This document shows, piece by piece, positions 39,490 to 47,210 of a stretch of 64,000 nt of DNA. How positions within the stretch are numbered: position 1 is the stretch's first letter; each line of letters opens with the position of its first letter. Below the pieces are notes generated by a model. It did not search any database. It was not told where the DNA came from and worked only from the letters and a program-made list of their open reading frames with translations. The DNA is from Streptomyces griseocarneus (GTDB taxonomy: Bacteria; Actinomycetota; Actinomycetes; Streptomycetales; Streptomycetaceae): the NCBI RefSeq assembly GCF_014655595.1, contig NZ_BNBL01000002.1:62001-126000 (forward strand), given 5' to 3'. A program made the translations under genes and the position numbers.

Positions 39490-41676
39490 CTACAGCACCT
39501 GTTCGATGGTGATGGGCAGCCGGCGGACGCGGGTTCCGGTGGCGTGGAACACCGCGTTCGCGATGGCGGCCGCCGTGCCGGGGATGCCGAGTTCGCCGCA
39601 GCCCTTGGTCCCGTTGGGGGTGGTGGGGTCCGGGCCGCCGACGAAGTGCACCTCCAGGTCGGGGATGTCGGCGTTGACGGCGATGAGGTAGTCGCCGAAG
39701 GTGCCGTTGGCGATGCGTCCGGTCCGGGGTTCGGTCACGGTGTGCTCGAGCAGGGCCATGCCGATGCCGCCCACCGTGCCGCCGACGAGCTGGCCGCGCG
39801 CGGTCTTCTCGTTGAGGACGCGCCCGCAGTGCGCGGCGGTCACCAGCCGTGCCACCCGGATCACCCCGAGGTCCGCGTCCACGTGCACTTCCGCGAACTT
39901 GGCGGCGTAGGGGCCGGTCGGGACCACGGGCTCGTCCTCCGACGGCGCCTCGGCCGACCCCTCGGCGGTCAGCTCGTCCTGCCGGTGCCGGGTGAGGATC
40001 TCCGCGTAGCTCTCGCCCCGGCCGTCGTCCACGCGCACGATGCGGCCGTGCTCGACGCGCACGTCGTCCACGGCCGCGCCGCGCAGCGGCGAGCCGGCGT
40101 CGTCGCGGACCAGGTCCAGGAAGGCGCGGACGGTGTTCCGGGCGGCGGCGTGGATCGCGGAGCCCATGGATCCGGTGAGCCCGGAGCCGCCGGCCACGGG
40201 CGCCTCCGGGAGGGAGCTGTCGCCCATGACCATGCGCACCCGCCGCACCGGCAGCCCCAGCAGCTCCGCGGCGAGCTGGGTCATCACCGTGTACGTGCCG
40301 GTGCCCAGGTCCATGCCCGCGCTGGCGACCACCGCACCGCCGTCGCGGGTGACCGTGACCCGCGCCGCGCAGGCGAACTGGGCGAAGAAGAACGACGTCC
40401 CGGCCATGCCGTAGCCCACCAGATGCCGGCCCCGGCGCATGGAGCGCGGCCGGGGATCGCGGCGCGACCAGCCGAACCGCTCGGCGCCGGTGCGGTAGCA
40501 CGCGCGCAGGTCGTTGCTCGACCACTGCTGTCCGGTCACCGGGTGCCGGTCGGCGTAGTTGCGCAGCCGCAGCTCGAGGGGGTCCAGGTCCAGTTCGTAG
40601 GCGAGTTCGTCCAGCGCGCTCTCCAGCGCGAAGTTGCCCTGGGCGTCACCGGGGGCGCGCATCGAGCCGGGCGAGGGGACGTTCACCCGCACCTGGACGT
40701 CCCGGGCGGAGATGTTGGGGCTGGCGTAGCCCGACAGCGAGGCCCTGGTGACGTGTTCGGGGTTGACGTCGCGGATGGAGACGGTCTGCCACGCCTCGTG
40801 GTCGATGGCGGTGATCCGGCCGTCGCGGGTGGCGCCGATCCTGACGGTCTGCCGGGTGTCGGGGCGGTGCCCGACCGAGGTGAACATCTGCTTGCGGGTG
40901 AGCACCAGCTTCACCGGCCGCCCCACGTGACGCGCGGCGACCGTGGCCAGGACCGTGTGCGGCCAGGTGCGCAGCCCGGAGCCGAAGCCGCCCCCGATGT
41001 AGGGCGCCAGGACCCGGACGTCGTCCTGCGGGACGCCGAGCGTTCCCGCGAGGCCGATCCGGGTGTTGGAGGGGCCCTGGGTGGAGTCGTGGACGGTGAG
41101 CTTGTCGCCCTCCCAGGAGGCGACGGTGGCGAACGGGCCCATCGGATGGTTGGTGTTCACCGCCGTGCGGTACGTCCGCTCGACGCGTACGGGCGCCGTG
41201 GCCAGGGCCGCCCCGACGTCTCCGGTGCCGCCGTCGCTCCCGAACGGGTCGCGGACGTGCTCGGCGCCCGGATCGTCGATGTCCACCACGGGAGGGGACG
41301 GCGCGTACCGCGCGGTGACCAGCCGGGCGGCCTCGGTCGCCTGCTCGAAGGTCTCGGCCACCACCACCGCGACGTTCTCGCCGTGGTGGACGATCCGGTC
41401 GCTCTGCAACGGCGGCGGCGGCAACGGCCCCAGCCGGTCGCGCGCCTCCCGGAGCGGGGGAGCGTTCTCGTGGGTGAGCACCGCGAGCACGCCCGGCGCG
41501 GCCGTCGCCGCCGTCGTGTCGACGGCCGTGAGGCGCCCGGCGGCGACGGTGCTCTGCACCAGGACGGCGTGGGCGAGGCCGGGGAGGTCGGCGTCCGTGG
41601 GATAGGTGGCGCGCCCGCTCACCTTGACCCGGGCGTCGACGCGGTCGATCCCCTCACCGACAACGGGACGGTCCAT
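39490..41676 (-). CDS. Molybdopterin-binding catalytic subunit, xanthine dehydrogenase/PaoC family
   Basis: 728 residues, full-length for the large subunit of three-subunit molybdenum hydroxylases. The N-terminal part (GRATYPTDADLPGLAHAVLVQS) and the molybdopterin part (PYIGGGFGSGLRTWPHTVLA, MRAPGDAQGNFALESALDELA, SGLTGSMGSAIHAAA, GGTVGGIGMALLE) are clear. The motif near the C-terminus (GTKGCGELGIPGT) contains the catalytic Glu. It oxidises aldehydes or N-heterocycles. The FAD gene ends 3 nt upstream. Sequence context favours an aldehyde oxidoreductase of the E. coli Pao type; the substrate is unproven. Confidence 0.9.
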   Translation of the reverse strand: MDRPVVGEGIDRVDARVKVSGRATYPTDADLPGLAHAVLVQSTVAAGRLTAVDTTAATAAPGVLAVLTHENAPPLREARDRLGPLPPPPLQSDRIVHHGENVAVVVAETFEQATEAARLVTARYAPSPPVVDIDDPGAEHVRDPFGSDGGTGDVGAALATAPVRVERTYRTAVNTNHPMGPFATVASWEGDKLTVHDSTQGPSNTRIGLAGTLGVPQDDVRVLAPYIGGGFGSGLRTWPHTVLATVAARHVGRPVKLVLTRKQMFTSVGHRPDTRQTVRIGATRDGRITAIDHEAWQTVSIRDVNPEHVTRASLSGYASPNISARDVQVRVNVPSPGSMRAPGDAQGNFALESALDELAYELDLDPLELRLRNYADRHPVTGQQWSSNDLRACYRTGAERFGWSRRDPRPRSMRRGRHLVGYGMAGTSFFFAQFACAARVTVTRDGGAVVASAGMDLGTGTYTVMTQLAAELLGLPVRRVRMVMGDSSLPEAPVAGGSGLTGSMGSAIHAAARNTVRAFLDLVRDDAGSPLRGAAVDDVRVEHGRIVRVDDGRGESYAEILTRHRQDELTAEGSAEAPSEDEPVVPTGPYAAKFAEVHVDADLGVIRVARLVTAAHCGRVLNEKTARGQLVGGTVGGIGMALLEHTVTEPRTGRIANGTFGDYLIAVNADIPDLEVHFVGGPDPTTPNGTKGCGELGIPGTAAAIANAVFHATGTRVRRLPITIEQVL

Positions 41677-41679
41677 GGC

Positions 41680-42663
41680 TTACGGCTCCTCCGCCAGGGT
41701 GCTCAGCATCCGTACGACGGCTCTCCTGCCGAGCTCGATCTTGAAACCGTTGTCGCGCCTCGCCTGTGCCCCGCCGAGGGCCGCCTCGGCGGCCGCCGCG
41801 AAGGCGTCCGGGCCCGGTGCGGCACCCCGCAGCAGCTCCTCGGCGCGGGGCACCCGCCAGGGAACGGTGCCGACGCCGCCCAGCGCGAGGTGCGCCGCGC
41901 GGATCGTCCCGTCGTCGATCAGCAGGGCCGCCGCGACGGAGACCAGCGCGAACTCGTAGCTGGCACGGTCACGGACCTTCAGGTACCCCGAGCGGGTGCC
42001 GCGGGGCGGCAGCGGGATCTCCAGATGGGTGATCAGTTCACCGTGCTCGAGGACGTTCTCCACGTGCGGCGTCCCGCCCGGTACGCGGTAGAACTCCGTC
42101 AGCGGCACCACGCGCTCCGCGCCCTGCCCCCGGATCCGCACCGAGGCGCCCAGGGCGAGCAGGGGGACGGCCACGTCCGAGGCGTGGGTGGCGATGCAGT
42201 GCGGGCTGGTGCCCAGGACCGCGTGCATCCGGTGGAAGCCGTCGATGGCGCCGCAGCCGGCGCCCGGCTCGCGCTTGTTGCAGGCCACGTCCGGGTCGCG
42301 GAAGTAGCGGCAGCGCGTGCGCTGCAGGAGATTGCCGCCCATGGTGGCCATGTGCCGCAGCTGCGGCGAGGCCCCCAGCAGCAGCGCCTGGCGCACCAGC
42401 GGCAGCCGGTCGGTCACGACTTCGTGCGCGGCGAGCTCCTCCATCGTGGTCAGCGCCCCGACGGTCAGCGTGTCGTCGTCGGCGCGGACCTCGCGCAGGG
42501 GCAGCCGGGTGATGTCCACCAGCCGCAGGGGCCGGAAGACCTCGTCCTTCATCAGGTCCACCTGGGTGGTGCCCCCGGCGAGATAGGCGGCCTCCGGGTC
42601 CGCCGTGACCTCGGTGACCGCCTGATCGACGCTGTCGGCCCGGACGTAGGTGAAGCTACGCAT
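41680..42663 (-). CDS. FAD-binding subunit of PaoB type with extra Cys-rich loop
   Basis: 327 residues from ATG 42663 (a GTG two codons earlier is possible). FAD motifs are AYLAGGTTQVDLM and ATMGGNLLQ. A loop following them, TRCRYFRDPDVACNKREPGAGC, carries three closely spaced Cys, matching the [4Fe-4S]-bearing insertion known from E. coli PaoB and absent from ordinary xanthine dehydrogenase FAD subunits. This is the best clue that the complex is a PaoABC-like aldehyde oxidoreductase. The start overlaps the end of the 2Fe-2S gene by 8 nt. Confidence 0.88.
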   Translation of the reverse strand: MRSFTYVRADSVDQAVTEVTADPEAAYLAGGTTQVDLMKDEVFRPLRLVDITRLPLREVRADDDTLTVGALTTMEELAAHEVVTDRLPLVRQALLLGASPQLRHMATMGGNLLQRTRCRYFRDPDVACNKREPGAGCGAIDGFHRMHAVLGTSPHCIATHASDVAVPLLALGASVRIRGQGAERVVPLTEFYRVPGGTPHVENVLEHGELITHLEIPLPPRGTRSGYLKVRDRASYEFALVSVAAALLIDDGTIRAAHLALGGVGTVPWRVPRAEELLRGAAPGPDAFAAAAEAALGGAQARRDNGFKIELGRRAVVRMLSTLAEEP

Positions 42664-43186
42664 GGTCACCCCGGCCCGCCACCTCGCGGATCGCGGCGAC
42701 GATGTTCGGATAGGCGCCGCAGCGGCACAGGTTGCCGCTCATGAACTCCCGGATCTCGTCGTCGGAGCCCGCCCGGCCCTCCTCGATCAGGGCGACGGCC
42801 GACATGATCTGCCCCGCGGTGCAGTAACCGCACTGCAGGCCGTCGTGCCTGACGAACGCCTCCTGCAGCGGATGCGGCGTGCCGTCCTGCTCGAGCCCCT
42901 CGATCGTCCGCACCTCGCGGCCGTCGGCGCTCGCGGCCAGCGTCAGGCAGGACAGCACCCGTCTGCCGTCGACGTGCACCGTGCACGCCCCGCACTGCCC
43001 CTGGTCGCAGCCCTTCTTGGTGCCCGTCAGCTTCAGCCCGTCGCGCAGGGCGTCCAGGAGCGTGGTGCGGGTGTCCACCTCGAGCCGCCGCTCGCTGCCG
43101 TTCACCCGGAGGGACACCGGCACCCGGACGACCGCCGGGGCCCGCTGCCCGGGCGACACGCGTGCCTGTGCTGCCGATCCGTCCAT
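42656..43186 (-). CDS. 2Fe-2S subunit of molybdenum hydroxylase (PaoA-like)
   Basis: 176 residues from ATG 43186. Plant-type ferredoxin site CDQGQCGACTVHVDGRRVLSC and the second cluster site CGYCTAGQIM with LCRCGAYPNI. It passes electrons from the molybdenum centre to FAD. Unlike E. coli PaoA it has no twin-arginine signal peptide, so the complex should be cytoplasmic. It is the first gene of the four-gene operon. A 15-bp palindrome lies about 70 nt upstream. Confidence 0.92.
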   Translation of the reverse strand: MDGSAAQARVSPGQRAPAVVRVPVSLRVNGSERRLEVDTRTTLLDALRDGLKLTGTKKGCDQGQCGACTVHVDGRRVLSCLTLAASADGREVRTIEGLEQDGTPHPLQEAFVRHDGLQCGYCTAGQIMSAVALIEEGRAGSDDEIREFMSGNLCRCGAYPNIVAAIREVAGRGDHA

Positions 43187-43254
43187 GGTCACCGCCGGCC
43201 TCGGGGGGCCTGCGGTGCAGGCTCCTGGTGAGGAATTGCCTAAATTGGCACATA

Positions 43255-43269
43255 AGCCGAAATTCGGCT
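43255..43269. promoter_or_regulatory. AGCCGAA-A-TTCGGCT palindrome upstream of the Pao-like operon
   Basis: Perfect 7-bp arms around one base in a locally AT-rich 40-nt stretch, about 70 nt before the 2Fe-2S gene. This is the typical place and shape of a repressor operator; the regulator is unknown. Confidence 0.5.
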
Positions 43270-43390
43270 GATGGGTCAGCGTGATCCTACGTGCGGCCCT
43301 CGCGCGGACGGCGACGACACGTCGGCCGGGCCGTACGGGCCTCGTCGTGACGGCCGGGGGCCTTCAGCCCGTGCACCGGTCTCCCATGCC

Positions 43391-44542
43391 TCATCCGCCC
43401 CAGATCTTCCGGTACGCATCGCGGTAGCCGGGCGGGTCCCAGCTGGTGAGGCCGCCGCTGTTGGCGGCCGTGGCGATGTGCACGGGCGCGACCCAGCCGC
43501 TGGCGGGCTCGCCGGAGAAGGCGCGGTTGAACTCGTCGACGATCTGCCAGCCCTGCTCGGAGAGCGGCTCGGGAACCGTGGCCGCCTGGAACTGCCCGCT
43601 GTTGATGCGCTGGAAGGCCGAGGGGTCGCCGTCGCCCGCGCCGATGTTGTAGGGGGCGGCGGTTCCCTTCCTGCGGGCGGCGCGCAGGGCCGGGGCGGCA
43701 TCGGCGAAGTAGACGTCGTTGATGGCGGCGGAGTGGGTCCACGCGTCCGGGAAGCGGGAGAGCAGCGAGGAGACCTCCCGGGGCGTGCGGGTGCTCGTGT
43801 CCGAGAGCGGGATGTTCTCCTCCGCCAGGAGCCTCACCCCGGGGCAGGTCGCCAGTTCCTTCTCGATCAGGTCGGACTTGTTCCTGGCGAACGGGATCGA
43901 GGCGTCGGTGAACACCACCGCTCCGGCGGCGCCGTGGGAGTGCGCGATGACCCAGTCGGCGCTGATCCGCGCGACGTCCTCCACCCGGGTGGTGACGTTG
44001 GTGAAGAGCGCGGGGTCCTTGCTCGGACCGGGGGAGGCGACGGCGTGCCAGCCGACGAGCGGGATGTGTTCCGCCGTGGCCCTGGACACCTGAGCGGACG
44101 TCAGGTTCGGGTCGAAGCCGCCGATGACGATGCCCGACGGCCGCAGGGCGATCGCCTCGCTGAACGCCGCCTGGATACCGGCGGGGGTGCCCTGCCCGTC
44201 GATCACCCGGACGTTCCAGCCGATGGCCTTCGCGGCCTCCCGCACCCCCTTGGCGACTCCCGCCACGCCGGGATTGGTCATGGTCTGCGCGACGTAGACG
44301 ATCGACTTGCCGGGCACGGCCCTGGGGCCGCCGGCGGGGCCGGCCGCCACGTCGTCGGTCTTCTCGGCCTGCCTGACGGCCGCCTCGGCCCTGGCGAGGG
44401 CGGCGGGGCAGCCGTTCGTCGCCGGCCGCGTGGGGGAGGGCGCGGCGCCGGTCGACGAACCGCGCTCGCAGCCGGTGAGCACGGCGGCCGCCACCGCCAG
44501 GATGACCGCGCCCACCGGGGCGGTCTTGCGATTCGCGGGCAC
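43391..44542 (-). CDS. Sugar-type ABC transporter substrate-binding lipoprotein
   Basis: 383 residues from GTG 44542 (AAGGAG 5-6 nt upstream). A lipoprotein signal ends at AVLTGC near residue 25, followed by a low-complexity linker and a periplasmic-binding-protein type I fold (IVYVAQTMTNPGVAGVAKGVREAA, GIVIGGFDPN). Ribose/xylose-binding family; it captures the substrate outside the cell. Encoded 58 nt after the permease gene as the last of the importer operon. The exact sugar cannot be read from sequence. Confidence 0.88.
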   Translation of the reverse strand: MPANRKTAPVGAVILAVAAAVLTGCERGSSTGAAPSPTRPATNGCPAALARAEAAVRQAEKTDDVAAGPAGGPRAVPGKSIVYVAQTMTNPGVAGVAKGVREAAKAIGWNVRVIDGQGTPAGIQAAFSEAIALRPSGIVIGGFDPNLTSAQVSRATAEHIPLVGWHAVASPGPSKDPALFTNVTTRVEDVARISADWVIAHSHGAAGAVVFTDASIPFARNKSDLIEKELATCPGVRLLAEENIPLSDTSTRTPREVSSLLSRFPDAWTHSAAINDVYFADAAPALRAARRKGTAAPYNIGAGDGDPSAFQRINSGQFQAATVPEPLSEQGWQIVDEFNRAFSGEPASGWVAPVHIATAANSGGLTSWDPPGYRDAYRKIWGG

Positions 44543-44600
44543 GGGCGCTCCTTGCTCGGGGAGTCGGCGGGCAGGCCGGGGGTTGATGTCGGCGGTGAGG

Positions 44601-45593
44601 TCAGCGGAGGCGGTGGCGCAGCTGCCGGCGGGCGGCGTAGCCCGCCAGGCCGACGGCGATGAGCAGGGTGACGCCGTTGAACAGCGGGGTGACCCAGAAC
44701 CGGGCGCCGAGCTGGCCGATGCCGGCGAGGCCGATGGCGAGGACGGTGACGGCGACGAGGGTGCCCAGGGCGTTGGCGCGGCCGGGCCGGATCGCGGTGG
44801 AGCCGAGCAGCGCGCCGACGAAGGCGGGCAGCAGGTAGTCCATGCCGACGCTGGGGTTGCCGATCTGCTGCTGCGCGGCGAGCAGGACCCCGGCCACGCC
44901 GACGACCAGACCCGACCCGGTGAAGGCGTGGACGACGTAGCGCCGGGAGGGGATGCCCACCAGCTCGGCGGCGCGGGCGTTGGACCCGATGACGTACAGG
45001 TACCGGCCCAGCGGCAGCCGTTCCAGCAGCAGCCACAGGGCGGCGGTGAGGGCGAGGACGTAGAAGGCGGACACCGGCAGGCCCAGGAACCGGGAGTCGT
45101 AGAGGGCGGTGAAGCCGGCCGGCAGGCCGTGCGGGCCGGGGACGATCCGGGCACCGTCGGTGATCCAGCCGGTGAAGGCGTACATGATGCTGCCGGTGCC
45201 GAGGGTGGCGATGAGGGAGTCGATCCGCGCGAACTCCACGACGAGGCCGTTGACGGCGCCGACGGCCGCCCCGCCGAGGATCACCACGAGGCAGGCGAGC
45301 GGCCAGGACCACCCGTCGGACACGATGAGGTGCATCGTCACCACGTGTGCGAGGCCGAGGCCGTAGCCGATGGACAGGTCGAACTTGCCGGTGGCGATGG
45401 GGAGCGTCACGCCGAGCGCGAGGAGGGCGGGGATCGACTGGCTGGAGAGGACGGCGGAGATGTTGTCGAGGGTGGGAAAGGTGTCCGGCAGGGCGAGGGA
45501 GAAGACGAGGAACAACAGGACGGTCAGGGCCAGGAGGCCGTAGGCGCCGATGAGGTGACCGAACCGGCGGCCCGGCGCGCGGCGGAAGGTCAT
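44601..45593 (-). CDS. Sugar-type ABC transporter permease (RbsC family)
   Basis: 330 residues with about eight to ten hydrophobic helices. The family signature GVTLPIATGKFDLSIGYGLGLA and the conserved IDSLIATLGTGSIMYAFTGW are present. It forms the membrane channel of a ribose-type importer. ATG 45593 overlaps the ATPase stop codon (ATGA), showing translational coupling. Only one permease gene is present, so the channel is probably a homodimer. Confidence 0.88.
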   Translation of the reverse strand: MTFRRAPGRRFGHLIGAYGLLALTVLLFLVFSLALPDTFPTLDNISAVLSSQSIPALLALGVTLPIATGKFDLSIGYGLGLAHVVTMHLIVSDGWSWPLACLVVILGGAAVGAVNGLVVEFARIDSLIATLGTGSIMYAFTGWITDGARIVPGPHGLPAGFTALYDSRFLGLPVSAFYVLALTAALWLLLERLPLGRYLYVIGSNARAAELVGIPSRRYVVHAFTGSGLVVGVAGVLLAAQQQIGNPSVGMDYLLPAFVGALLGSTAIRPGRANALGTLVAVTVLAIGLAGIGQLGARFWVTPLFNGVTLLIAVGLAGYAARRQLRHRLR

Positions 45594-47128
45594 CGCTCCG
45601 GCGTCCCGGTGAGCGGGGCCATGGCCGAGGCCGCGTGGGCGAGCGCGGTGACGGTGAGGTCCTCGCCGCTCAGCTCGCGCGTCACGGCCCCCCGGACGAA
45701 CACCAGGGCCCGGTGGCACACGGTGGCGACCTCCTCGAAGTCGGTGGACAGGAGCAGGACGGCCAGCCCCCCGGCGAGCGCGTCGTGCATCAGGCCGTGG
45801 ATCGCCGCCTTGGCGCCGACGTCCACCCCGGCGGTCGGCTCCTCGAGGATCAGCAGGCTCCGGCCCGGCCGGAGCCACCGGCCGATCATGACCTTCTGCT
45901 GGTTCCCCCCGGACAGGGTGGCGATCGGTGCCTCGCTGTCCGGGGGGCGCACCGCGAACCGCTCGATCAGGGCGGTGGCCTCGGCGCGCTCGCGCCCGGG
46001 GCTGATCCAGTGCCGGCCGGGCGCCCCTCCCGCCCGGGGGTTGGCCAGGAAGTTCTCCCGCACGGTCAGCTCGGCGGCGCAGCCCTCCTCCTGACGGTGG
46101 CTGCTGACGAAGCCGACGCCGGCGGCGACGGCTTCCGCGACCGTGCCCGGCCGGTACGGCCGGCCGTGCAGCAGGACGCGGCCCGCGAGGACCGGCCGGG
46201 CGCCGGCGAGGGCGCGGCCCAGTTCCATGTGCCCGGCGCCGGTCAGACCCACCATGCCGAGGATCTCGCCGGCGCGCAGCCGCAGGCCGACCGGCCCCGT
46301 GTTCTCGGTCCGTACGTCCTCGAGGCTCAGGACGGCGGGGCCCGCGCCGGGGGCGGCGAGGCGGTGACCGCCCGGCTCGTGGCCCACGATGTCGTGCACC
46401 AGGCGGGCGGGGCGGTGGCCGGCCAGCGGGCCGTGGCTGACGACGCGCCCGTCGCGCAGCACGGCGAAGGCGTCGGCGACCTTGTACACCTCGTCGAGCC
46501 GGTGGGTGACGAAGACGATGGCGTGGCCGCGGTCGCGCAGGGTGTGCAGGACGTCGAAGAGCCGGTCGCAGTCCGCCGCCGGGAGGCTGGCGGTCGGCTC
46601 GTCCAGGACGATGACCGAGGCGCGCGTGCCCAGGGCGCGGGCGATGGCCACCAGGGAGCGTTCGGCCCGGGAGAGGTCGGCGACGACGGCGTCCGGGTCG
46701 AGGTGCGCGGCGACGATGCCCAGGGCTTCGGCGCACCTCCGGCGGGTCCGGCGCCAGGACACCAGGCCGGCGCGGCGCGCGTAGCCGGTGCCCAGGGCGA
46801 TGTTCTCGGCGACCGTCATCCAGCCGACCAGTCCCAGGTCCTGGTGGATGAACGACATGGCGCGGGCGGCCGCCTCGGTGCCGAGCGGGTGCCCGGCGAC
46901 GGTCACCTCGCCCTCGTCCGCGTGGTGGACGCCCGCGAGCACCTTGATCAGGGTGGACTTTCCGGCACCGTTGGCCCCGAGCAGGGCGAGGACGCTGCCG
47001 GGGTGGACGTCGAGGTCGACCGCGTCCAGCGCGAGCGTGCCGCCGAACCGCTTGGTGAGGCCGCGTATCCGGACGAGGGGCTGTGGGGCGCCGCCCGGGA
47101 GCGGGGGGTTGTCGGGAGCGTCGTGCAC
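45590..47128 (-). CDS. Sugar-type ABC transporter ATPase with two nucleotide-binding domains
   Basis: 512 residues from GTG 47128 (GGAGAGG upstream). The first domain has Walker A GANGAGKST and Walker B VIVLDEPTAS, with a weak signature LSRAERSL. The second has a degenerate Walker A (GLTGAGHME) but an intact signature LSGGNQQK, followed by LLILEEPTAGVD. This is the RbsA/XylG layout. It powers uptake with the permease and binding protein encoded downstream in the same operon. Confidence 0.9.
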   Translation of the reverse strand: MHDAPDNPPLPGGAPQPLVRIRGLTKRFGGTLALDAVDLDVHPGSVLALLGANGAGKSTLIKVLAGVHHADEGEVTVAGHPLGTEAAARAMSFIHQDLGLVGWMTVAENIALGTGYARRAGLVSWRRTRRRCAEALGIVAAHLDPDAVVADLSRAERSLVAIARALGTRASVIVLDEPTASLPAADCDRLFDVLHTLRDRGHAIVFVTHRLDEVYKVADAFAVLRDGRVVSHGPLAGHRPARLVHDIVGHEPGGHRLAAPGAGPAVLSLEDVRTENTGPVGLRLRAGEILGMVGLTGAGHMELGRALAGARPVLAGRVLLHGRPYRPGTVAEAVAAGVGFVSSHRQEEGCAAELTVRENFLANPRAGGAPGRHWISPGRERAEATALIERFAVRPPDSEAPIATLSGGNQQKVMIGRWLRPGRSLLILEEPTAGVDVGAKAAIHGLMHDALAGGLAVLLLSTDFEEVATVCHRALVFVRGAVTRELSGEDLTVTALAHAASAMAPLTGTPER

Positions 47129-47210
47129 GGACCTCTCCAGGACCTGTCAGGACAATCTGGTGCGATTCCGTCATGCTACGGTCCGGCCGGACCCGGCGCC
47201 GGATGGGCCG

